Shown here piece by piece: positions 9,944-18,934 of a DNA stretch of 64,000 bases. Source of the stretch: an uncultured Pseudomonadota bacterium (GTDB taxonomy: Bacteria > Bdellovibrionota_B > Oligoflexia > Oligoflexales > CAIYRB01). The position numbers and the translations under genes are program-made. The stretch spans positions 37,986 to 101,985 of the forward strand of contig CAIWTN010000151.1 in the NCBI GenBank assembly GCA_903915625.1, written 5' to 3'. How positions within the stretch are numbered: position 1 is the first letter of the stretch; each line of letters starts with the position of its first letter. The notes under the pieces were generated by a model. It was not told the origin of the DNA and searched no databases. It worked only from the letters and a program-made list of their open reading frames with translations.

Positions 9944-11023
9944 TCAGACTTCGAAGCGCGGGCTCGGAGTGAACGGATTTCGCAAAATTGGCTCATGGCC
10001 TGCGCGGCGAGCAGCATCCAGAATTTTGGCAAATTCAAGGCTTATGGTAGCTCCGGCCTTCTGGGTGACCTCATCTTCCGTCGGTAGATCAAAATCGTTG
10101 GCACCGAAGTTAAGCCCATCAAGTGCCGCTTCGTTTTTAGTCAGTACTGAAGTGCGTACATGAGTAAAGTTATGTAAATAGATACGACTAATTGCGAGCC
10201 AGCGCAGGTACTCGCGATTACTAATCTCGCCACCACCTAGTTCGTTATTCCACGGTTTATATGTCCAGCAAAGAAAGCTGGTCAGCCGCCGATCAGTTGA
10301 TTCTTGGAAGTCGCGGAGTCGCTGCAGGTGATTCAGACGCTCTTCTAGTGTCTCATCAAACCCAATCACCATCGTTGCGGTCGAGCCCATGCCGGCGTCT
10401 AGGATGGCGCGTTGGGCCTTGAAGTAGTCATCGACGGAATACTTGCCGGGACTGTGTCTTTTGCGAAAGGCGTCATCTAGAATCTCGGCGCCGCCACCGG
10501 TCACCCATCGTGTTCCGGCTGCGAGTAAGAGTTGCGCCCCTTCCTCATAACTGAGCTTAGAAAGTTTGCAGCTAAACATGAATTCAGCGACTGTCATTTC
10601 AAAAAAACTAAGAGAGTCGTTGTAACGATGATGAATTTTGGAGAAGAGCTCAGCGTAGTCAGTGAGTTTCAGCTTGGGGTGGAAGCCCCCATTAAAACTA
10701 ACCAACTTGCCCCCATAGCCGACTAAGTCGTCGATTCTAGCGCAAACCTCATCGAAACTTAAAAGGTAGCCACCGGCTTGGTGGGGCAATCTGTAAAAAG
10801 CACAATAATCGCATTTGGCAACGCAGATGTTAGTGTAATTGACGATGGCCATGACGATATAGGTCGACTGGTTTGCTGGGTGAAGGCGATTACGGACCTG
10901 GGTTGATAGCTCGCTTAAGGTCAGGTCATCGGCGGACATGTAGAGCAATGCGGCGTCATCCGTGGAAATCGGTGACCCGTCCAAAATTTTGTCGCGCAAG
11001 CGTGCTATAGCTGTGTCTGACAA
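9944..11023 (-). CDS. mqnC: cyclic dehypoxanthine futalosine synthase (radical SAM)
   Basis: CVAKCDYCAFYR radical SAM motif; MqnC/CofH-type architecture (VSFNGGFHPKL, TWTYKPWN-like CWTYKPWNNEL). Confidence 0.9.
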   Translation of the reverse strand: MSDTAIARLRDKILDGSPISTDDAALLYMSADDLTLSELSTQVRNRLHPANQSTYIVMAIVNYTNICVAKCDYCAFYRLPHQAGGYLLSFDEVCARIDDLVGYGGKLVSFNGGFHPKLKLTDYAELFSKIHHRYNDSLSFFEMTVAEFMFSCKLSKLSYEEGAQLLLAAGTRWVTGGGAEILDDAFRKRHSPGKYSVDDYFKAQRAILDAGMGSTATMVIGFDETLEERLNHLQRLRDFQESTDRRLTSFLCWTYKPWNNELGGGEISNREYLRWLAISRIYLHNFTHVRTSVLTKNEAALDGLNFGANDFDLPTEDEVTQKAGATISLEFAKILDAARRAGHEPILRNPFTPSPRFEV

Positions 11024-11337
11024 GGCGTAATTCCTCGTTATTTATATACAATAATCAGTCTTCTGAGCCCTGAAAAACCACTTTATCCTGTCCAAGCAGC
11101 CCATGGTAGCGGATTTACCCGTTTTTCATTGAAGATGCATTAGTTTGCACAGGGTAGGTCTAAGTATGCTAAGTCGGCAAATCCGCGAAAGACAGCGTAA
11201 ATCTCTAGTTGCCTCGGTCGGTCAATTTTACTAAAGGGTAGCGCTGAGCGTACACATAGACATTTTAACGTTACTGTGACCGCTAGTTCCTTTTGCATTT
11301 GCAACAGGCGCCGTTGGTAATAGGGAGAGTCTGAACG

Positions 11338-11835
11338 ATGGATATCCTACACTACCTCAAGACACACCATGATTCGATTCGGACCACGTGTGAAAGCCTA
11401 TGGCAGGCGAAAGCAGTGAAAGAGCGCAAAGCGCAGCTCGAGGCCTTGGTAAAAGCAACAGAAGTCTATTTAACTTTGGAGAGGGATTTTCTTTATCCAG
11501 AGATTTCTGGGTTGTTTACCGCAGCCGACAGTCTGATCGAAGCTGCCGAAACGAATGCTACAAATGTAGACAAGAGTCTGAAATCTTTGGTCAAAACCGC
11601 GTCTTCCGCGGCATTTGATGCAAATGTCTTCGCTACCCGTTTGCAGGAGTTTCAATTAGCTTTGACGATGCACTTTGACCAGGAAGAGCAGAATCTTATG
11701 CCTAAAATGCGTATGCATATACGCACGGAGGAGCGTGAGGATCTAGGGCAAGTTTTTGCCGACGCTGAAGCTGAGGTTCTGATAGCTCTGGCAGCAGAAT
11801 TGGAGCCGGTGTCCGTAAGCCGCAAACGGGCTTAG
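11338..11835 (+). CDS. hemerythrin-like domain protein
   Basis: N-terminal HHDSIR, FLYPE, and MHFDQEEQNLMPKM (HxxxE) spacing typical of hemerythrin HHE domains. Confidence 0.8.
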   Translation: MDILHYLKTHHDSIRTTCESLWQAKAVKERKAQLEALVKATEVYLTLERDFLYPEISGLFTAADSLIEAAETNATNVDKSLKSLVKTASSAAFDANVFATRLQEFQLALTMHFDQEEQNLMPKMRMHIRTEEREDLGQVFADAEAEVLIALAAELEPVSVSRKRA

Positions 11836-11946
11836 TCAATCGTGATGAGGAATGCGTCTTGACCAGTAGGTATCAGACGCGGTACTTACTCTCCTCTAGT
11901 CCGCCTTTTAAGGGCCTAACATAGTCGCTAGCTGTAGGTTTTAGTG

Positions 11947-12426
11947 ATGAAGAACAACCTGATTACCCAATTTGAACAGCGCGTATTTAGCCAACGCAAG
12001 ACGCTTCCAACATTCCGGGCTGGTGATACAGTTCGGATCGCCTATAAGATTCAAGAAGGCGCCGACAAAGCTAAGTTCCGTCTGCAGCAATTCGAAGGGA
12101 TTGTCATCCGCTTCCGCAAAGGCACTGCAGATGGCAGCTTCACAGTTCGCAAGATCGGCGCTAATGGCGTCGGTGTAGAGCGTTGCTTCCCTCTGTACTC
12201 ACCATATGTTGATTCCGTCGAAGTCTTGGCATCTGGTGTGGTTCGCCGGGCACGCCTATACTACCTCCGTGATTTAGCCGGTAAAGCTGCTAGGATTCGT
12301 AGCCGCTTCCACGGCCGCAAAGCGATGGTTGCAGTCCCTGGCGCCGAGCAACAACCAGTAGATATGTCCAAGGTCGAATTGGCTTCAGCTGCTGAAGCTG
12401 AAAAGCCAAAGACCACAGCTGAGTAG
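11947..12426 (+). CDS. rplS: 50S ribosomal protein L19
   Basis: [58 protein letters not shown]. Confidence 0.97.
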   Translation: MKNNLITQFEQRVFSQRKTLPTFRAGDTVRIAYKIQEGADKAKFRLQQFEGIVIRFRKGTADGSFTVRKIGANGVGVERCFPLYSPYVDSVEVLASGVVRRARLYYLRDLAGKAARIRSRFHGRKAMVAVPGAEQQPVDMSKVELASAAEAEKPKTTAE

Positions 12427-12921
12427 TCAGCTGAGGACGTTGACATAGTAGTCAATTATCGGTTTCTTTTGAGGATCTGGGTAGACCAAAGCAAGGTCGA
12501 CCCGGATCGTTTTGCTTTTGTCCGCGAGACGGCTGGCTACAATTTGAGAGCCTCGGTAAAGCGCTGCTCGCTTGCGTGCCGGCAATAGCTGGAGGGCATC
12601 CTGAATGACGGATGGCTTACGTCTACGCGCTTTTACTTCAACAATAATTAAAGTCTCACATTTGCGAGCGACGATATCGAGTTCGCAGCCGATATAGCGA
12701 AAATTCCGCTCTAGAATGTTCCATCCCTGCTTTTCAAGTGCCTGGGCAACAAGGTTTTCAGCGACTATGGAGAGTTGGCGATTTTGCAGCTTCAATGTGA
12801 TCGCGGATGGGGGCAAAGGTCTTCCTGTGTAGTTCACAAATGCCAAGCTTCGAGATGCTAGCAAAATGTGCCTTTGTCCCGTAACCGACATGAGCGTCGA
12901 ATCCATAATTCGGAAATACAA
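12427..12921 (-). CDS. yraN: YraN/UPF0102 family protein (endonuclease-fold); start uncertain
   Basis: AENLVAQALEKQGWNILERNFRYIGCELDIVARK...LIIVEVKARR core; track ORF overlaps rnhB 3' end out of frame. Confidence 0.85.
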   Translation of the reverse strand: MYFRIMDSTLMSVTGQRHILLASRSLAFVNYTGRPLPPSAITLKLQNRQLSIVAENLVAQALEKQGWNILERNFRYIGCELDIVARKCETLIIVEVKARRRKPSVIQDALQLLPARKRAALYRGSQIVASRLADKSKTIRVDLALVYPDPQKKPIIDYYVNVLS

Positions 12922-13435
12922 GAGCCTGTTGGCGCATGAATTGATCGCGGGTGGTCTTTGCTAAAATGGATGCGGCAGCAATCGAGAAACAATAGTAGTC
13001 GCCTTTGACTATAGTTTCCTGCCGGCCATCATAGCCTGAAATGCGTAGTTTGCCGTCAACAAGAAGCACATCAAATGCACCACAGCCGGCGATAGCGCGT
13101 CGCATGGCTAAGAAGCATGCGGCTACTATGCCCAGTTCATTGATTTCCTCGACCGAGGCACTGGCTACATGACGACCGAGGCTGATGTCTTCAATGACTG
13201 GCAATATCCGCTCTCTTTGAGTCGCAGATAATTGCTTAGAGTCTCGGATCAGGGACCTAGTGCTGCTCGGTAATTTGCGTAGGCGGGACCAATCAAGAAC
13301 GACACAGCCTGCGTGAAGGGGGCCCGCCAAGCAACCACGCCCCACCTCATCAACTCCTGCAAACAGAAGCCCCTGGGATAAAAGTCGACGCTCGATGCGG
13401 CCCCTGTCTCGCTGTGGCGCATTAGCGCCAGCCAT
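12758..13435 (-). CDS. rnhB: ribonuclease HII
   Basis: AGVDEVGRGCLAGPL, LIRDSKQLS, VDGKLRI, ASILAKTTRDQFM, HVGYGTKAH motifs. Confidence 0.97.
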   Translation of the reverse strand: MAGANAPQRDRGRIERRLLSQGLLFAGVDEVGRGCLAGPLHAGCVVLDWSRLRKLPSSTRSLIRDSKQLSATQRERILPVIEDISLGRHVASASVEEINELGIVAACFLAMRRAIAGCGAFDVLLVDGKLRISGYDGRQETIVKGDYYCFSIAAASILAKTTRDQFMRQQALVFPNYGFDAHVGYGTKAHFASISKLGICELHRKTFAPIRDHIEAAKSPTLHSR

Positions 13436-13761
13436 TACAGAGCTTTCTTAATTAGATCGACGAGTTTGGTCTTCGGTACTGCACCTACGACGCTGTCGAC
13501 TAACTTGCCGTCTTTGAAAAGGGCCAAGAAAGGGATCGACCGTACGCCAAAACTTGCAGGAATATTGGCATTTTCGTCGACATTCATTTTCGCCACGGTG
13601 ACTTTACCCTGGTATTCCTGAGCTAGAGACTCAAGAACCGGGCCTATAGCTACACATGGTCCACACCACGGAGCCCAAAAATCCACTAGGACTGGGATGC
13701 TGGATTTTAGAACCGTTGTTTCAAAGGTTGCGTCATTTATTGCTACGGTATTTTCGGCCAT
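13435..13761 (-). CDS. trxA: thioredoxin
   Basis: VDFWAPWCGPCVAIGP active site, VRSIPFLALFKDGK. Confidence 0.98.
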   Translation of the reverse strand: MAENTVAINDATFETTVLKSSIPVLVDFWAPWCGPCVAIGPVLESLAQEYQGKVTVAKMNVDENANIPASFGVRSIPFLALFKDGKLVDSVVGAVPKTKLVDLIKKAL

Positions 13762-13873
13762 TCCTGGTCTCCTTCACATAAGCGGAGCCCTATATTGCCC
13801 CAAGTCACGCCCTCTTTGTCAATCTTAAGCGTACTTAGATTTCATTGAGTCGGGCCGGATCAGGAAAAAGCCA

Positions 13874-15169
13874 CTACTTGCGGCAGAATAGGACTAGGTA
13901 CACGGTCCTACCACCATGATTAAAGGGCCTTGTTTCAATCTGAAATTTTGCCATTCGGGAGATTAATCTGTTAGCGACCGCGAGGGTTGGTGCAAAGACA
14001 AAGCCGGCTATAACCCCACGCAGTTTTGATAGCTTTTGACCTATTTGCTGATAAAGCAGCCCAGTCGAAGATTTGCTACCGAGACGGGCCCCGAAGGGAG
14101 GATTCATCAGGATAAGAGTCGACGCGGCTGACCGCGTGATTTCTTCTAGGTCGAATTTAAGGACATCCTCCTGGATTACCTTTGTTCGAATCGGCAGGAT
14201 TGAGTGCGATGAGAGTATGTCATTAAATCCGTTAATATTGATCGTTAGGCTCTCACACGTTTTGCCGTCTATATCCAGTAGAGTCAAATGTGGGATTTGC
14301 GAGGTGTCGATAAGTCTAGCAGACTGCTGGCGCGCAAACCCTAAACTTGCCGTTGCGCAACAGGGATAGGACTCCGCACTCAATGCGCCAAAAAAAAGCC
14401 AGGGCGGCAGACGGCCAAAAGTCATGGCTGCCTCGAAGGCAAACGTGCCTGATCCAGCAAATGGCACTAAAATATGGTCAAAGTTCTCTATCTTTTGTTC
14501 GTGAGCGAAATTTAGCGCAGCAGAAATCGCACCAGAGGCGATATCTTCTTTAACAGAGGCAATTCCGCTAAGTACGCGCTTATATCCACGTTGGTACAGA
14601 GGACGACCGTTTAGGCTCAAATATATCTTCAGGCGGTCTTCAACTAGACGGATGTCAAGAAGGTGCGGAGTTTTTTCGCGCTCCGTTACATTGATGGCGA
14701 ATTTTTTCAGGGTCTTTTCAATAAGCTCAGCTATTTTTCCTTCGTGGTAAATATGGCTGGCAATCGAATTCGCCCGGACAGAAATTGCACAGTTTTGCGG
14801 GAGGAAGATGTTCCAAGGGAGTTCATCAATGCGATCTTTAATTTCTTTGATGGACCCGGCGCGACCGCCGCCAATCTCCCAAAGGACCTCTCGTACCATC
14901 GTAAGATGTGCGGTTACGGCCAGCAAATCACGCCAGCCAATATTGGCAAGCTGAATGCCGCTCTCGGTGAGAGAGATGTTTGGCTCAAACTTTGGTTGCA
15001 ACAGCGGTTGTGCAAGCCTTGCAGTCACCTCTGACATTGCAAGGTCGCTAAAGCCTTTTGCCACCCTTAAGACGGCGACATGAGGCACTCCCGTGATCCT
15101 GCGCTTAATGAATTTCGTGGGATCGAGAGTAGGTCCAGGGGCTAATTTAGGTTTAGAAATTTTCGACAT
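13874..15169 (-). CDS. THUMP-containing class I SAM-dependent RNA methyltransferase (RlmL/Trm11-like)
   Basis: LVPFAGSGTFAFEAA, LILMNPPFGARLG (NPPF/Y), RGYKRVL motifs. Confidence 0.85.
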   Translation of the reverse strand: MSKISKPKLAPGPTLDPTKFIKRRITGVPHVAVLRVAKGFSDLAMSEVTARLAQPLLQPKFEPNISLTESGIQLANIGWRDLLAVTAHLTMVREVLWEIGGGRAGSIKEIKDRIDELPWNIFLPQNCAISVRANSIASHIYHEGKIAELIEKTLKKFAINVTEREKTPHLLDIRLVEDRLKIYLSLNGRPLYQRGYKRVLSGIASVKEDIASGAISAALNFAHEQKIENFDHILVPFAGSGTFAFEAAMTFGRLPPWLFFGALSAESYPCCATASLGFARQQSARLIDTSQIPHLTLLDIDGKTCESLTININGFNDILSSHSILPIRTKVIQEDVLKFDLEEITRSAASTLILMNPPFGARLGSKSSTGLLYQQIGQKLSKLRGVIAGFVFAPTLAVANRLISRMAKFQIETRPFNHGGRTVYLVLFCRK

Positions 15170-16175
15170 TTAGTCCTAATGGTGCCACGGTGGCTGCGAG
15201 AATTTGACCGCCGTTGTTGCGTAGCGCTGTTTCCACGTCTTTTTTCTTTGATGCGGGTGCCAGAACGGCCATGACCCCTCCACCGCCGGCGCCACAAACC
15301 CTGGTTAGACGGGCTCCGGCCGTTAGTGCCGCTTTATCTAGCCGTTTTGTCTCCGTAGTCTCAATATTTGGCCACAACTTAACCCGCAGTTGCCATTCTT
15401 TTGCAGAAAGCGATACCACTTGTTCGTAATCGCCAGTGCGTACCGCCTCGGCGCACTGTTCTGCACATAGCCCTATAGCATTGAAGGTTTCCAACAAGCT
15501 CTTATCACCATCGAATAAGCGCTTAAAGATTTCCCAGTTGTTTATGGCTGAAGCGCGTGATTTACCGCTGTAACAGACAATCAGTTCTTCTGACAAGCGC
15601 GGTAGCCGACTAATCCCCAAGGTCTCTACGTTTACTCGTCCATATGGGTAGCTGAGTAAATTAATTTGTCCCCTGATTCCGCCCCAATAATCTTGAATTC
15701 CGGTGGGTGTTTGAATGAGTCTTGCCTCAACATCTCCTACGAGCTGAACCAGCTGGGCGTCGGACGCTGGAGCCCAACCATCACTTAATTGCCGAGCCCT
15801 CCATAATGCCCCGGCAACGGCGATTCCCAAGCATGATGAACCGCCTAAGCCTGCGCCAGCGGGTGACTGAGCCGAGGTCTTTAAATGCAATGGAGGCAGC
15901 TTCGGGTGCCACAGTGCAGAGAGTAACAAGCTGAGAAGCGGCAGTTTCTTGGAGGCGACAACATGGGCAAAGCTGCCCGTGACGACTTCCCCTTGATCCT
16001 GACTGGACAACAGATATTGTCCGTCATCTGCCGTCGACACCTCTGCTGATGCCATTAAGGTGATACCTACATTTACTGTCGCCTTATGATCCAAAATATG
16101 TGGAATAGGCCAGATGTCGAGCGTGCCGCCAGCCAGGTCAATGCGAGTAGGGGTTGTGGCGCGCACTCTAAGCAT
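15153..16175 (-). CDS. GHMP-family sugar/mevalonate-type kinase
   Basis: TPTRIDLAGGTLDIWP, SPAGAGLGGSSCLG, and C-terminal VCGAGGGGVMAVL motifs; GAGGAG site 7 nt before ATG at 16175 (track ORF starts 16262). Confidence 0.88.
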   Translation of the reverse strand: MLRVRATTPTRIDLAGGTLDIWPIPHILDHKATVNVGITLMASAEVSTADDGQYLLSSQDQGEVVTGSFAHVVASKKLPLLSLLLSALWHPKLPPLHLKTSAQSPAGAGLGGSSCLGIAVAGALWRARQLSDGWAPASDAQLVQLVGDVEARLIQTPTGIQDYWGGIRGQINLLSYPYGRVNVETLGISRLPRLSEELIVCYSGKSRASAINNWEIFKRLFDGDKSLLETFNAIGLCAEQCAEAVRTGDYEQVVSLSAKEWQLRVKLWPNIETTETKRLDKAALTAGARLTRVCGAGGGGVMAVLAPASKKKDVETALRNNGGQILAATVAPLGLNVENF

Positions 16176-16268
16176 AAGAGTCTCCTCAAATTGACGGGTT
16201 AGCTGGTATGATGGAAGTCTGTCTGGGACCGTAACCAAACCGCCTTCCTCCATAGAGGACAATTATAC

Positions 16269-16796
16269 ATGCAAACTCAGTCTATGTTCGAAGGCAGGGT
16301 TCTGAGGTTAAGCTATTGGAATTCTGACGCACGAGTTGTCGACGCAGACCGAATGCAACTGGAGAAGTACCTTTCGCGCCTTGGTGACGTAAGGCTAAAC
16401 GTAGTCAAGAACTTGGAGGCGATTACCAGTGGTGCTTGTGACCTGCTAATAGTTGCGGCGCAAAATGTTCCGCGAAAAGAGTTTGCAAAATGGCTGGTGG
16501 GTTTGCGAAGTCGAGTTCATACTCAGGGCAGCATCTGGGTGCCAGCTTTGATCTTGGCCGATGTGGGGTTCGATACTCTGGCGGATATATTGTCAGAGGT
16601 GACGCGCGAGAATTGGTATTTCGACATCTTGGCACCAGGGCATCTAGACTCGATCCCTATTCGAGTCGCCAATCTAGTCCGTATTCACGATCACTTACAC
16701 GAACTCAAGCGCTACTTAGACGCTGTTGAGGATGTTAGTTCAAAGGTAAAGCATTTGGAGCAGCAGATGAAGAGTCTTAAAGGGGTAGATCAGTAG
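16269..16796 (+). CDS. receiver-like (degenerate response regulator) protein with C-terminal coiled coil
   Basis: Layout of beta3 CDLLIVAA and beta5 DILAPGHLDSIPIRVANLVRIHDHLHELKRY resembles REC domains; phospho-Asp and KP Lys not seen. Confidence 0.6.
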   Translation: MQTQSMFEGRVLRLSYWNSDARVVDADRMQLEKYLSRLGDVRLNVVKNLEAITSGACDLLIVAAQNVPRKEFAKWLVGLRSRVHTQGSIWVPALILADVGFDTLADILSEVTRENWYFDILAPGHLDSIPIRVANLVRIHDHLHELKRYLDAVEDVSSKVKHLEQQMKSLKGVDQ

Positions 16797-16798
16797 TT

Positions 16799-17086
16799 AT
16801 GAGTTTCACGGACCCTTCAGCTATGTCGCCGGCCGAACTGATTGCCCAATATGTTCTTTCCTTGCGTGGCGAGGCTCTTTTTCTCCCTTACCAAGACTAT
16901 GCTGTGATTGACGATTGGTTGGCCCAGAGCCGAGGAATTGATGAATTGCTTCTGGTCCTGTCAGAGTCCCTGCCGGAATATTTTTCTAAGACAACTCGAA
17001 GTAAACCATCCTTAATCGGCGTAAGGATGCTAGTTACGAAGCGCCTTCAAGCGCTTCGTATGCGGGAAGCAGAGGGGTCAAATTGA
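16799..17086 (+). CDS. small hypothetical protein
   Basis: ORF in an operon-like arrangement, overlaps next start by 4 nt. Confidence 0.65.
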   Translation: MSFTDPSAMSPAELIAQYVLSLRGEALFLPYQDYAVIDDWLAQSRGIDELLLVLSESLPEYFSKTTRSKPSLIGVRMLVTKRLQALRMREAEGSN

Positions 17087-17454
17087 ATCAGGTTGATCAA
17101 GAACAAATGGTTCTCGAGCAAATCGCCCTGAAGCTCAAGATCGGGTCGATTGGGCGGCATATTTTTCTTTGTGTCGGTGAAAAGTGCTGTGATCCCCAGG
17201 CCGGTCAAGAGAGCTGGGAGTATCTCAAGCGTCGATTGAAAGAGGTCGGGCTTCCCGAGGGCGCGGTATATCGGACGAAAGTTGGTTGCTTGCGTGTGTG
17301 CCGCTCCGGTCCTATCGGTGTGGTGTATCCAGAGGGCACTTGGTACAAAGATCTGACACCAGCCAACATTGAGCGAATACTTCAGGAGCACCTTATCCAA
17401 AATCGCCCATGTGAAGATCTTGTATTCGCGAGAAGTCCCCTACCTAAGTCTTGA
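17083..17454 (+). CDS. (2Fe-2S) ferredoxin-like (thioredoxin-like fold) protein
   Basis: [13 protein letters not shown]...[27 protein letters not shown] motif; TTG start with AGAGGGG upstream. Confidence 0.85.
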   Translation: MNQVDQEQMVLEQIALKLKIGSIGRHIFLCVGEKCCDPQAGQESWEYLKRRLKEVGLPEGAVYRTKVGCLRVCRSGPIGVVYPEGTWYKDLTPANIERILQEHLIQNRPCEDLVFARSPLPKS

Positions 17455-17467
17455 GCCTCAGCTGGCA

Positions 17468-17692
17468 CTAGGACTTGCGATCGTCCTGTGGAGTAAGCTC
17501 CAATGGAAAATCTTCTTGTTCGGTCAGAGCGTCGGGAATCCCGTAACGTTCCTCGGCCCAGTCTACGATATCCTCGTCCTTGCACCGTGCGCTGCAAAAT
17601 GGTCTGAATTTATTAGTAATATCGTAGCGCGCACTTTTGCTGCAGCGTGGACAACGAATGATGCGGTTAGTAATCGCCTGGGCTCCAGTCAT
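17468..17692 (-). CDS. yacG: YacG-like zinc protein (DNA gyrase inhibitor family)
   Basis: CPRCSKSARYDITNKFRPFCSARCKDEDIVDWAEERYGIP. Confidence 0.85.
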   Translation of the reverse strand: MTGAQAITNRIIRCPRCSKSARYDITNKFRPFCSARCKDEDIVDWAEERYGIPDALTEQEDFPLELTPQDDRKS

Positions 17693-17694
17693 GG

Positions 17695-18870
17695 TTAAGA
17701 CTCCAAGGTTCGTAGTCGCTCAGGCCAGACGCTTCGCGGTAGCGCCTGACAATGGCCGAGGGTAATGAGGTCCGCCAGACAACGTCCAGCAAAAAAACCA
17801 AGTGTAAGACCAGCCCCCATGTAACCGGTACCAATTAAAATGCGTCCGTTGCCGAACATCGGGCCGATGATTGGTAGCTCGTCACAAGGCCGGATGTCCA
17901 GAGCTGAGTGGCTCGTCAGGGGGATGGCATTTCGCCCAAAAGTTAAAGTTTGATTCAATTGCTGGTTCAAGTGATCCGTGATTTTGACAAGGATATCAGC
18001 TTTAACAGCCTCGTTTCCAGCAAGTGGACGTAGGTAACGGCCGCCACCTAAGCGCAGTGAATTTGCGTCTCCGGTGACGCCCCATTCATTTGCGTGATTT
18101 GCGGTGAAAGTCACATTCCGCCAATCTGGTGGCAAGCTGTCTGATAGTTGAAACTCGGTCCACTGATCCGCTACCGGCACCATTGCATCGGATATCTCTG
18201 GCAACAGTGGCTTAATCCCTAGGTGTGACGCCAACACAACGATTTCACAGTCAAATATCTGGCCGTCGCGTGAGATGAGTCGATTTTTGTCGAAGTTCGT
18301 GGCGAGCTGCTCGATCGCAGGTAAAAGTGGAGTCTGGTCGATATCTTGCCGTAATTTCTGAAGAAGAGATGGGGCATCCAGATGTCCGCCCGACATGTTT
18401 TCGACCTGGACTGCTAATACTCTATGTGTGCAAGCTTCAAGCAGAGGGTGAGAGTGAATACCGGAAATAAAAAGGGAGGTTGGGAAACCAGCTGCGGTCA
18501 GCTTTTCAACAGCAAGCTTGGCTTCGATCAGTTCTTGTTCGCTTGTGATTAGGCGGACGCGAGAGGCGGTCTTAATTGGTAAGTTTCCTTGGTCGCAGTA
18601 GGCTACAAGGGCAAGGTAGGCAGCCTGTCCTAACTGCCAGACCTCGGACGCTGTTTTCATGCCGTGCCGGTGCGAAATTCTGGTAAAGTTGTCCAGCTGA
18701 CCGCCGGTTATGAAGCCAGCCGAAATGTGCGACGTGCTCTGAGAGGCGACCTCAGATGTCGACAGTGCGACTGACTTTAGGCCAAGTTGACGTAGGTGAA
18801 AGACAGTGGAAAGGCCAGTGATCCCATCACCTATTACGATTACATCAAATGGGCCTTTGGCATTTTGCAT
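17695..18870 (-). CDS. FAD-dependent oxidoreductase (DAO family)
   Basis: DVIVIGDGITGLSTVFHLRQLG N-terminal Rossmann motif; C-terminal ILIGTGYMGAGLTLGFFAGRCLADLI. Confidence 0.9.
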   Translation of the reverse strand: MQNAKGPFDVIVIGDGITGLSTVFHLRQLGLKSVALSTSEVASQSTSHISAGFITGGQLDNFTRISHRHGMKTASEVWQLGQAAYLALVAYCDQGNLPIKTASRVRLITSEQELIEAKLAVEKLTAAGFPTSLFISGIHSHPLLEACTHRVLAVQVENMSGGHLDAPSLLQKLRQDIDQTPLLPAIEQLATNFDKNRLISRDGQIFDCEIVVLASHLGIKPLLPEISDAMVPVADQWTEFQLSDSLPPDWRNVTFTANHANEWGVTGDANSLRLGGGRYLRPLAGNEAVKADILVKITDHLNQQLNQTLTFGRNAIPLTSHSALDIRPCDELPIIGPMFGNGRILIGTGYMGAGLTLGFFAGRCLADLITLGHCQALPRSVWPERLRTLES

Positions 18871-18934
18871 GGGACACCCTTAGCTCCAAAGTTGTGTCAT
18901 AATGGCAGCTCGTTTTCAATCTTGAGTAAAAGTA

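Noticed and set aside
14663-15034. 123-aa ORF antisense to the RNA methyltransferase gene
   Set aside because: No independent support; opposite strand gene carries clear methyltransferase motifs.
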